A stretch of 64,000 nucleotides of DNA from Granulicella paludicola. Its GTDB lineage: Bacteria; Acidobacteriota; Terriglobia; Terriglobales; Acidobacteriaceae. Shown here one piece after another: positions 8,790 through 16,051 of the stretch. Numbering within the stretch: position 1 is the first letter of the stretch; every line of letters starts with the position of its first letter. The notes under the pieces are model-generated. The model ran no database searches, was not told the origin of the DNA, and worked only from the letters and a program-made list of their open reading frames with translations. A program made the position numbers and the translations under genes. The stretch covers positions 434,001 through 498,000 of the forward strand of contig NZ_JAGSYC010000026.1 of the NCBI RefSeq assembly GCF_025685545.1, read 5' to 3'.

Positions 8790-10169
8790 ATGCGTGTAGG
8801 CCTCATGACCCGCGAATATCCCCCTTATGTCTACGGAGGCGCAGGCGTCCACGTCGAATACCTCTCCCGCGAGCTAGCCAAAACGATTGAGGTCGAAGTC
8901 CACGCCTGGGGCGATACGCCCGACCACGACTCGCTCGGTCCCATTCCTGGCGCCAACACCCCTGCGGTCCACGCTCCGCACCTCGATGTCCACTTTGAAA
9001 ACCCCTGGCCCGCCATCACCAATGGCACGCAGGCCAAGTTCAAGGGTGCGCTTGAAGCCCTCTCGTTGAATCTGCTGCAAAACCTGCGCCTCGACCGCCT
9101 CGACATCATCCACACCCACACCTGGTACGTGGCCATGGCGGGCTTTCTCGCCAAAAAGCTCTACAACATCCCCTTCGTCCTCACCACGCACTCGCTGGAA
9201 CCCCTGCGCGCCTGGAAGGCCGAGCAGTTGGGCTCCGGCTACGCGCTCAGTTCCTGGATGGAGCGAACCGCCATCCTCGACGCCGACGCCATCGTCGCCG
9301 TCTCGAATGGCACCAAAGCTGACATCCTCAAGGCCTACCCCGACGTCGACGAAAAGAAGATCCACGTCATCTACAACGGTATCGATCTCAATCAATACCA
9401 GTACACCGAAAAGACCGATGCCCTCACCAAGTACGGCGTCGATCCCGCCAAGCCTTACGTTCTTTTTGTCGGCCGCATCACGCGCCAGAAGGGCGTCACG
9501 CACCTTGTCGAGGCCGTCCCGCATCTACCGGCTGGTACACAAGTCGTTCTGTGCGCCGGAGCCCCGGATACTCCAGAGATCGCCCAGGAGATGCGCACGC
9601 TGGTTCAGAAGCTCACCGGCGTGGATGTGACCGCCGCTCCCGGAGAGGCAGCCTCCGATAAACAGCCCGCCGTCGAAGTCGCTTCCGATAACGTGAACAA
9701 CCCGCCAGGCCACGCCGCGGCCACCGGCGACCCCACTGGCCGTGGCCACAACATCGTATGGATCGAACAGATGGTCTCGAAAGAAGAGGCCATCCAGCTG
9801 TACTCGCACTGCGCCGTCTTCTGCTGCCCCTCCGTTTACGAGCCGTTCGGCATCATCAACCTGGAAGCCATGGCCTGCGGTGCCCCAGTCGTCGCGTCAG
9901 CCACCGGCGGCATCCTTGAGGTCGTAGTTGAAGGCGAAACCGGCCACCTTGTCCCCTTCGAAGCCGACCCCACCACGACCTTCCCCACAGACCCACAGAA
10001 GTTCTCGCAGGACCTCGCCACCCGCATCAAGGAACTGCTCGCCGAACCCGAAAAGGCAAAGGCCATGGGCAAAGCAGGCCGTAAACGCGTAGAAGATCAT
10101 TTCTCGTGGACAGCCATTGCCGCCCAGACCATCGAGCTCTACAACTCCCTGATCACGGAAAAGAAGTAA
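8790..10169 (+). CDS. Glycogen synthase-like glycosyltransferase (GT4/GT5, actinobacterial GlgA type)
   Basis: Cytoplasmic retaining GT-B glycosyltransferase of 459 residues. The N-terminus (MRVGLMTREYPPYVYGGAG) matches the corynebacterial-type glycogen synthase family, which uses ADP- or UDP-glucose. Other marks are YNGIDL, VGRITRQKGV (donor-site loop) and the C-terminal EPFGIINLEAMACGAPVVAS containing the E-x7-E motif. A ~45-residue Ala/Asp/Pro-rich segment (around residues 273-317) interrupts the usual link between the QKL helix and IVWIEQM, and is probably a surface loop. AAGGAG lies 9 bases upstream of the ATG. A strong hairpin follows the stop. Exact donor and acceptor (glycogen, trehalose-related or other alpha-glucan) are not settled by sequence. 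Confidence 0.85.
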   Translation: MRVGLMTREYPPYVYGGAGVHVEYLSRELAKTIEVEVHAWGDTPDHDSLGPIPGANTPAVHAPHLDVHFENPWPAITNGTQAKFKGALEALSLNLLQNLRLDRLDIIHTHTWYVAMAGFLAKKLYNIPFVLTTHSLEPLRAWKAEQLGSGYALSSWMERTAILDADAIVAVSNGTKADILKAYPDVDEKKIHVIYNGIDLNQYQYTEKTDALTKYGVDPAKPYVLFVGRITRQKGVTHLVEAVPHLPAGTQVVLCAGAPDTPEIAQEMRTLVQKLTGVDVTAAPGEAASDKQPAVEVASDNVNNPPGHAAATGDPTGRGHNIVWIEQMVSKEEAIQLYSHCAVFCCPSVYEPFGIINLEAMACGAPVVASATGGILEVVVEGETGHLVPFEADPTTTFPTDPQKFSQDLATRIKELLAEPEKAKAMGKAGRKRVEDHFSWTAIAAQTIELYNSLITEKK

Positions 10170-10177
10170 TTCTCAAA

Positions 10178-10213
10178 GGAGTGAGCAGTGGCCTGAAGGC
10201 CACTGCTCACTCC
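10178..10213 (+). terminator. Long perfect hairpin after the glycosyltransferase
   Basis: A 16-bp perfect stem (10178-10193 against 10198-10213) closed by the tetraloop tgaa. It has no T-tract, so it may stabilise the mRNA end rather than be a classical terminator. A related tgaagg-containing hairpin occurs at 14947-14978. Confidence 0.6.
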
Positions 10214-10275
10214 GAGCTTGCGCCGTGCTCTTTCTCATCCCCAAAAGCTATTTTTCATATATCGTGAAGGGCGTG

Positions 10276-11712
10276 ATGATTCCTCGCGCCGCCACTGCCC
10301 TCTGTCTCGCCGCTACTCTCTGCTCTGCTGCCTACGCGCAGCTCAAGGGCGACAAGCCCTATGACGTTTCCACCGCCCATCCGGTCAAGGCGATCCAGGA
10401 CACCGAAACCGCTGCGCAGCGCGACGCCCGCATGAGGTGGTGGCGCGAGGCCCGCTTCGGCATGTTCATCCATTGGGGCCTCTATTCCATCCCCGGCGGC
10501 GTGTGGGACGGAAAGCCCGTGCCCAGCGTCGGCGAGTGGATCATGAACACTGCATCCATTCCGGTCGCCGACTACAAGGCGCTCGCGCCGCAGTTCAATC
10601 CCACAGGCTTCTCAGCACACGACATCGTCGCGCTTGCGAAGTCTGCCGGTATGAAGTACATCGTCATCACCTCCAAGCACCACGACGGCTTCGCCATGTT
10701 CGACTCGAAGGCCGACTCGTTCAACATCGTCACTGGCACGCCTTTCCACCGCGATCCGCTGCGCGAGCTCGCCGACGAAGCGCACAAGCAGGGCATCAAG
10801 CTCGGTTTCTACTACTCGCAGGATCAGGACTGGACCGCTCCTGGCGGCGCGGCTCTCAAGACCGGCGACCACAAGCCACCGACTTTCCATTGGGACAAAG
10901 CGCAGGACGGCGACTTCGCCACCTATCTGCATACCAAGGCCATTCCGCAGCTGAGAGAGGTGCTGAACCACTACGATCCGGCGGTGATCTGGTTCGACAC
11001 GCCGACGGACGACATGACTCCGCAGCTGGCTTCAGAGATCGTCACACTGCTGAACGAGCACCCGAAGCTCATCTGGAACAATCGCCTCGGTGGCGGTTAC
11101 AAGGGCGATACCGAGACGCCTGAGCAGTATGTTCCCGATCAGGGCTTTCCTGGCGAAGATTGGGAGAGTTGCATGACCATGAACGACACGTGGGGTTATA
11201 AGTCCGGCGATACGAACTTCAAGTCAACCGAGACGCTGCTGCGCAACCTGATCGACATCTCCAGCAAAGGCGGCAACTACCTGCTGAACATCGGTCCCGA
11301 CAGCCATGGAATTGTGCCGCCAGCTGAGGTGGAGCGTTTGCGGCAGATGGGCCGCTGGCTGGATGTGAATGGCGAGGCTATCTATGGCACCAGCGCGACA
11401 CTTTTCGATACACCGACTTCAATTCCTGATCCGGTAAAGAAGGGCGAGGATGGAAAGCCGAGTCGGATCGCGACGTGGAACTGGCGTTCTACGACTGCGC
11501 CGGACAAAGTGTATGTCGAGGTTTTTGCGTGGCCGACAGGAGCTTTGCATCTCGGCCATCTGACGCGCAAGGTGAGCGCGGCGTATCTGCTCGCCGATCC
11601 GAAGCACACGCCGCTTACTTTCAAGCAATCCGCTGAGGGAATCGAGGTAAAACTGCCTGCGAAGCCGCTCGATCCGATCGCGACTGTCATCGTTCTGAAG
11701 ACAGAGAAGTAA
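10276..11712 (+). CDS. Alpha-L-fucosidase, GH29 family, secreted
   Basis: Retaining exo-glycosidase releasing L-fucose from glycans. The ATG at 10276 begins a typical signal peptide ending CSAAYA-Q; the frame extends 17 codons upstream but that segment is not signal-like. GH29 hallmarks: ARFGMFIHWGLYSIPGG, YKALAPQFNPTGFSAHDIV, KYIVITSKHHDGFAMF, and AVIWFDTPTD with the presumed nucleophile Asp. GNYLLNIGPDSHG marks the end of the catalytic barrel. About 478 residues, a normal length for a GH29 with a C-terminal beta-sandwich. It acts in the periplasm or outside the cell on plant or microbial polysaccharide. No LacI-type operator was seen upstream. Confidence 0.93.
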   Translation: MIPRAATALCLAATLCSAAYAQLKGDKPYDVSTAHPVKAIQDTETAAQRDARMRWWREARFGMFIHWGLYSIPGGVWDGKPVPSVGEWIMNTASIPVADYKALAPQFNPTGFSAHDIVALAKSAGMKYIVITSKHHDGFAMFDSKADSFNIVTGTPFHRDPLRELADEAHKQGIKLGFYYSQDQDWTAPGGAALKTGDHKPPTFHWDKAQDGDFATYLHTKAIPQLREVLNHYDPAVIWFDTPTDDMTPQLASEIVTLLNEHPKLIWNNRLGGGYKGDTETPEQYVPDQGFPGEDWESCMTMNDTWGYKSGDTNFKSTETLLRNLIDISSKGGNYLLNIGPDSHGIVPPAEVERLRQMGRWLDVNGEAIYGTSATLFDTPTSIPDPVKKGEDGKPSRIATWNWRSTTAPDKVYVEVFAWPTGALHLGHLTRKVSAAYLLADPKHTPLTFKQSAEGIEVKLPAKPLDPIATVIVLKTEK

Positions 11713-11789
11713 CTACCCCCCTCTCCCCCCGTACTTTGGGGCTCAAAGTCTTGAGAGGGTGAGAGTTAGATCTGAACTTGAGGTGTTTC

Positions 11790-11835
11790 AAAAAGAAAGG
11801 CTGCAGCGGCGGGTGCCGGTGCAGCCTTTCTTTTT
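11790..11835. terminator. Bidirectional terminator between GH29 and a convergent small gene
   Basis: Stem aaaagaaaggctgc (11791-11804) against gcagcctttctttt (11821-11834), A-tract on one side and T-tract on the other. It serves the GH29 gene and possibly the minus-strand gene ending at 11950. Confidence 0.85.
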
Positions 11836-11949
11836 TCTCTCTATTTCAATTATAGCGGATTGAACAGAGTGAACATGCAAATCTATTCCCCTTGAATTGA
11901 AGGGGTTAGACGATTTGGGGCTTGACAAGAATGTGGGCGGAACGAGGGA

Positions 11950-12285
11950 TCAGAACTCGTAGCTCCTGGTCGCGTCGGAGGGGACGCTGTCCATGTCGCC
12001 CGAGCCATCTGCGGGGTCTTCGAGGCTGATTTTACCGAGAGCTCTTTCGCTCTTCTCCCATTTCACTTCGAGGGGCATGGCGAGGATCTGCTCGTCGGAG
12101 TAGAGGACGTATCTCCATTTTTCTGCGGCGTCGAGGCCGGTGACGAAGACGAATCCCTCAATGCCGTAGTGGAATTCGGCTACCCGCAGCTCGCCAAGAG
12201 GCGAATGCAGGAGATAGACCGCGCCAACGGGGTCGGCGACGGAGGTTTTGAGGCGACGGAAGGCGTTGCGGAACTTTTGTTGCAT
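11950..12285 (-). CDS. Hypothetical protein, 111 residues
   Basis: Unrecognised small cytoplasmic protein. No signal peptide or membrane segment. The middle (AVYLLHSPLGELRVAEFHY, then WRYVLYSDEQIL) alternates hydrophobic and charged residues as in a small beta-sheet domain. The C-terminal 30 residues are acidic and probably disordered. GGGAGA lies 7 bases upstream of the ATG. Its frame shows good GC3 and no competing frame looks better. Confidence 0.6.
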   Translation of the reverse strand: MQQKFRNAFRRLKTSVADPVGAVYLLHSPLGELRVAEFHYGIEGFVFVTGLDAAEKWRYVLYSDEQILAMPLEVKWEKSERALGKISLEDPADGSGDMDSVPSDATRSYEF

Positions 12286-12607
12286 AGAGTTCTCCCTGCC
12301 AGATGGCTGTCTGCCAAAGCCCGGCCAGACGCTGACTCTTCGTTAGTCGAGTGACCCGCGCGCCTTGGTTCGGTGGGTCGTCTTACGAAGAGGGGGCCTT
12401 TAGCCGACATCGTGATGGGATGAAGTTGAGGGCGGCGCGGGAGACACATCGTTAAAGCCAGGAAAGAAGGATTAGCGAAAGGACAAGCGCTCAGATTGGG
12501 CCCTAGGCTAAGTAGACACGCTCTTTTATGTTCCTGAATTGAGCTACCCAGGGACTGATAGGAAGTTCGACGCTATGCGCAAAGAATAACGATTCACGAG
12601 GATAACC
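12286..12607. other. Intergenic region upstream of the 111-residue hypothetical gene
   Basis: About 320 bases, visibly less GC-rich toward 12460-12607. Only spurious short frames; no hairpin with a T-tract after the nuclease-helicase stop at 12608. Nothing identifiable. Confidence 0.4.
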
Positions 12608-14659
12608 CTATGAAAGAGGAGTAGCGCCGCATCGCAAAAGGAAATCTGCAATTGCATCCATCTCCTTTGTGTTCCTCGTCGGGTCATGGACATCGCCTGC
12701 GGGTACGAATAAAACCATTCCTTGTCGTGCGCGCGTTAGCAGCACGCGATATGAGTTCTTTCGATATTGTTGTTCTGTTTCACTCTTGGTGAGAATCCAC
12801 CGCGGCACTCCGCCCTTCCACAACTTGCGTGGCACCCATTCTCCGTTGAGTCGTACGAGGTCTCCTCCCCAGCACACGCCAATCCAATCGAGTTCCAGTC
12901 CTTGAATTTCGAACTCCGTTGCAAACACCTCGCAGGCATAACTTGATCGCACATCTTCACGCGGCGCGAGATACCAATGCTGCCAAGGATAGGCTCCATG
13001 AAATGTTCCATCTGGCTCCAGACCTTCCGCTCGCAGCCGCTCCGCTTTAGAAGAACCCACAAGGCCATACCGACTATCGCCGAGTGCTTCTAACTTCATC
13101 TTTCGTCGGGCCGCATCGAGACTTCTTGTAAGGAAGATAGGGAAACGCACATTCAAAGCTGCTGCTTCTTCAGCTTTCCCCTCCAGGACGAGATTTACCC
13201 AGCGAGCTAAGTTATCTGCTCGCAAGCTGCGGTTTGATGTGCGGAGATGTAGCATGCCGCTTGTGCGTACTTCCACCCGCTGAGATACATGTTCGAAAAG
13301 TCGTCTTCCAGCCGTTGATGTACCGCCATTTATCACTTCAGGAGACGCATACACGGACCATTCTGCGTTGCTCGCCTCTATAGCCTTGCCCCACTCCTCG
13401 AGCCCTGCTTCGCCGCTGTTAATCTCCTGCCCACCACCGACTAGCGCAATCACACAGGCCCAGTCAGAATGACGTTCCATAATCTTTAGCAACATGGTCG
13501 GTTCGGAGTCTTCACGGCCAAACTTCCTTTGTCCTTGTTCCAAATTCCAAGCTCGCTGAGCCTCATCAAAGACGACTACATGGTTTGAGGGGGGATTCGA
13601 CTTGTCTTTCTCTGTGTACTCTTTGGCGAAGAGGTGGACATCTTCGATCAGTGTTTCGGCTTGAATTTCAGCGTCGCGAGACCGCAATCCCTTTTGCATG
13701 GCATGTCTCTTGAACACGTCCTGGAGCACACTCACAAGGGGGGCGTTGCCACTCATGAAGTGGATAGCGTCCTCTTTCCTTTCTCCCAAGTGTGCGAGAC
13801 TCAGACCGACCAGGGTCTTGCCTGATCCGGGTACGCCAGTCAGGAAGACAATTGACTGCTTTTTTTCAATTCTTGCTTCTTCAATAATTCGTTGAATTTC
13901 ACTCGTGACTGCCGCGATGTCTTCCTCGGCAGCCTCCGACTGAGCAATGTCCCCAATGCTTAGCCCACTGCGAAGCGCTAAGGCAGCTTCGATAATTGTC
14001 GGAGTGGGTCTATACGATCCGTGATCCCAAGCAATCCCTTCCGATTGGTCATGTTTGGCAACTTCTAAGCTCAGAAGAATTTCAGGCAACGCATCCCAAG
14101 AAGCCAACTGCGTCTTCTTAATCCAAAACGAAGGCAACGCGTCGAAACCCAGTTCCGCCTGCCGCATCTCTTGCAGAGACTGTTCTAAGGAGTTCTTATC
14201 TAGGGAGTGTGGTGTTACCACGATAGGCACGATCCGCTTTCGATCGCTGGGCTTATGAAAGTAATGCAGTAGTAATGCATATGTCTCGACCTGACGAAAC
14301 GCCTCACTCGTAGCTTTAGCTGACTTACATTCCAGCACCACGATTTCATCGCCAGCGAGAAGCACGGCATCTAGCCGACTAGCCTTGCGTGGAACGGAGA
14401 ACTCCAGAAGTACCCACCACGTGAGAGCCTCGGGGCGAGACTCGCTCACGCGAGTCAGAGCCAAGTGCAATAACTCCAAATCCTGCCACCAGGTTAGAGG
14501 AGTATCTGTCTTCATCTCCGAGAAACCATCTCGTGCGTAGGCCAATGTCAGCGTGGACAATAACTCACTTGCAGGAGTGACCAAGAACTCTGCTAAGGTC
14601 GATCGGAAATAAGAGGCCATGTATGAGCGCCAGGATACCAGGCGCAAGCTGGTTTTCAT
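12608..14659 (-). CDS. DUF2075-type P-loop ATPase/helicase with N-terminal PD-(D/E)xK-like nuclease domain
   Basis: A 683-residue stand-alone protein. Residues 90-130 read like a PD-(D/E)xK nuclease core: Asp97, then GDEIVVLECK (Glu110, Lys112) and QVETYALLL (Gln123), as in RecB/Cas4-like nucleases. The second part has a Walker A (LTGVPGSGKT, about 273-282), a Walker B (VVVFDEAQRAW) and late SF1-like motifs (FEIQGLELDWIGVCWGGD; YRVLLTRARQGMVLFVP). This order fits the DUF2075 (Schlafen group 3-like) DNA/RNA helicase family. The gene is less GC-rich than its neighbours and has no operon partner, suggesting acquisition. A second possible start is the Met at residue 14. A nucleic-acid repair or anti-phage role is inferred, not shown. 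Confidence 0.78.
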   Translation of the reverse strand: MKTSLRLVSWRSYMASYFRSTLAEFLVTPASELLSTLTLAYARDGFSEMKTDTPLTWWQDLELLHLALTRVSESRPEALTWWVLLEFSVPRKASRLDAVLLAGDEIVVLECKSAKATSEAFRQVETYALLLHYFHKPSDRKRIVPIVVTPHSLDKNSLEQSLQEMRQAELGFDALPSFWIKKTQLASWDALPEILLSLEVAKHDQSEGIAWDHGSYRPTPTIIEAALALRSGLSIGDIAQSEAAEEDIAAVTSEIQRIIEEARIEKKQSIVFLTGVPGSGKTLVGLSLAHLGERKEDAIHFMSGNAPLVSVLQDVFKRHAMQKGLRSRDAEIQAETLIEDVHLFAKEYTEKDKSNPPSNHVVVFDEAQRAWNLEQGQRKFGREDSEPTMLLKIMERHSDWACVIALVGGGQEINSGEAGLEEWGKAIEASNAEWSVYASPEVINGGTSTAGRRLFEHVSQRVEVRTSGMLHLRTSNRSLRADNLARWVNLVLEGKAEEAAALNVRFPIFLTRSLDAARRKMKLEALGDSRYGLVGSSKAERLRAEGLEPDGTFHGAYPWQHWYLAPREDVRSSYACEVFATEFEIQGLELDWIGVCWGGDLVRLNGEWVPRKLWKGGVPRWILTKSETEQQYRKNSYRVLLTRARQGMVLFVPAGDVHDPTRNTKEMDAIADFLLRCGATPLS

Positions 14660-14740
14660 TCCGGCTTAGAGTCGGCAAATTTCCAAGCCTATACTCAAGC
14701 ATCAATCATCTCGTTGTGGTGTGCTTTCGATCATGTGAGG

Positions 14741-14768
14741 GTGGGACGTGACGAGATGGAATGGGCGG
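14741..14768. repeat. Dispersed CGTGACGAGATGG repeat, copy 1
   Basis: Reads gtgggacgtgacgagatgg then aatgggcgg. It matches copy 2 at 15161-15189 (gtgaaacgtgacgagatgg then gaatgggtgg) in nearly every position over 28 bases. Confidence 0.7.
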
Positions 14769-14876
14769 AAGCCGGGTCGCGTTTTAGCTCAACTTCGGAT
14801 GCGGCCTATAAATGGGAGAAGTCGAATCTGTAGGCAGAAAGGTCGAGCTCTTGTACTCCCATAGCCTCCCTCGGGG

Positions 14877-14940
14877 TCCTTCGGCTGCGATTGGCGCAAA
14901 GTACGCGCCAACCTTCGCTCAGGATGACGGGATTTTGGGG
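14877..14940. repeat. TCCTTCG...CTTCGCTCAGGATGAC element, copy 1
   Basis: Begins tccttcggctgcg and ends cttcgctcaggatgac followed by gggattttggg. The centre is a small hairpin (ttggcgc, 14891-14897, against gcgccaa, 14905-14911). Two more copies are at 15949 and 19583. Confidence 0.7.
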
Positions 14941-14946
14941 GCGAGG

Positions 14947-14978
14947 GTACGTGTCAGGGCTGAAGGCCTGACACGTAC
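14947..14978. repeat. Perfect 12-bp hairpin
   Basis: gtacgtgtcagg (14947-14958) pairs with cctgacacgtac (14967-14978); the loop contains gctgaagg. Its core resembles the hairpin at 10178-10213. No T-tract follows. Confidence 0.6.
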
Positions 14979-15160
14979 GAAACATCGAGTTATGGGTCGG
15001 GCTTTCAGTCATCTTGGGTTTGATGGGTAACTTATTCAGGGCATCGCCCTGGGATGTTGTACGTCACGCCTTTGGCGCTTGGCAGCGTTCAGACGCCACC
15101 GCCGTTGTCTCCATGATCGTTGTGTCAGGATGACAGCGGTTCGATGTCGATTTCGTGAAA

Positions 15161-15189
15161 GTGAAACGTGACGAGATGGGAATGGGTGG
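15161..15189. repeat. Dispersed CGTGACGAGATGG repeat, copy 2
   Basis: Second copy of the element at 14741-14768, 420 bases away in the same orientation, about 60 bases upstream of the small lipoprotein gene. Confidence 0.7.
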
Positions 15190-15246
15190 CGTCTGGTTCT
15201 AGACGCGGGGACGACTGGGCGCATCCTATGGCGGGTGAGGTAAGCC

Positions 15247-15882
15247 ATGAATTTTCTTCGTATTGCGAGTGTTGGGGCGGCGGGGTTGCTGCTTCTGGGG
15301 GGCTGTAAGAAGACGGCCGATAACAGCATCAATTACAAGAGCGCGATCGATGGATGGTACAGCGCGCATCCTTCGTGCCTGTGGGACACGCCGCAGAAGT
15401 TTCCGACGCAGGTAGCGGCGAGCAATGATAGCCAGAACGCTCCGTTTGCGGCGCTGGTGGACCAGGGGCTGCTGGTGCGGTCGACGAGTGAGAAGAAGAT
15501 CATCATCATCTCGAAGCAGGAGATCAACTACGACCTGAGCGACAGTGGGCGGAGTGCGTGGACGGCGGATACGACGCAGCCGGGATATGGCAACTTCTGC
15601 TATGGGCATCGCGGGGTGCAGTCGATTACGAGCAGTTCGCCGAACAGCGGAGAGCCGGGAGCAACGACGGTGGTGAACTACCAGTGGAGCTTCAGCGGGG
15701 CTCCGAGCTGGGCGAAGGCTGGGACGATCCAGACGGCGTTTCCTCAGGTGCAGACGGACCTGGCAGGGAGTGGCGCGGCGACGGCGACTCTGACGGATAC
15801 GGCGGATGGCTGGAAGGTGACGACGCCGCCTCCGGGTGGCTCGCACAGGGCTACGAGTGCGGATGGGAGCATTGTGCAGTAA
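15247..15882 (+). CDS. Hypothetical lipoprotein, 211 residues
   Basis: Short signal peptide with lipobox LLLLGGC at about residues 14-20, so predicted to be lipid-anchored. After the Cys comes KKTADNSINYKSAIDGWY, then about 190 residues with two further Cys (HPSCLWD and NFCYGH) that could pair. No family recognised. GAGG sits 6 bases before the ATG. The segment AFAALVDQGLLV-like (residues 60-72) and the repeated Thr/Ala stretch near the C-terminus suggest a small globular domain with a flexible tail. Acidobacteria have many such short lipoproteins; I infer nothing about its role. Confidence 0.72.
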   Translation: MNFLRIASVGAAGLLLLGGCKKTADNSINYKSAIDGWYSAHPSCLWDTPQKFPTQVAASNDSQNAPFAALVDQGLLVRSTSEKKIIIISKQEINYDLSDSGRSAWTADTTQPGYGNFCYGHRGVQSITSSSPNSGEPGATTVVNYQWSFSGAPSWAKAGTIQTAFPQVQTDLAGSGAATATLTDTADGWKVTTPPPGGSHRATSADGSIVQ

Positions 15883-15948
15883 CGGCTGGGCGCGGTCGTG
15901 TTGTGGCTGAAAGGCTCCAACGATCGTGGTGCTGTGGAGTGTGTCGGG

Positions 15949-15974
15949 TTCCTTCGGCTTCGCTCAGGATGACA
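15949..15974. repeat. TCCTTCG...CAGGATGAC element, copy 2 (short form)
   Basis: Here the two ends are fused without the internal hairpin: tccttcggcttcgctcag followed by gatgac. Confidence 0.7.
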
Positions 15975-15997
15975 AACTTTACAGAGGACTTAACAGC

Positions 15998-16026
15998 AAA
16001 CGCCCGGCGATGGATGCCGGGCGTTT
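15998..16026 (-). terminator. Terminator of the S9 peptidase gene
   Basis: Stem aaacgcccggc (15998-16008) against gccgggcgttt (16016-16026), 7-base loop. It is 25 bases past the stop at 16052 and could also stop the convergent lipoprotein transcript. Confidence 0.8.
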
Positions 16027-16051
16027 CTGTTTGCGGGGATTGGGGTGAGGA

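Larger units (their letters stand above)
14660..15246. other. Repeat-rich intergenic region
   Basis: Nearly 590 bases without a credible gene. It holds two copies of a CGTGACGAGATGG element, one TCCTTCG...CAGGATGAC element and a perfect hairpin, each listed separately. Open frames here follow the repeats and lack start signals. Confidence 0.6.
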
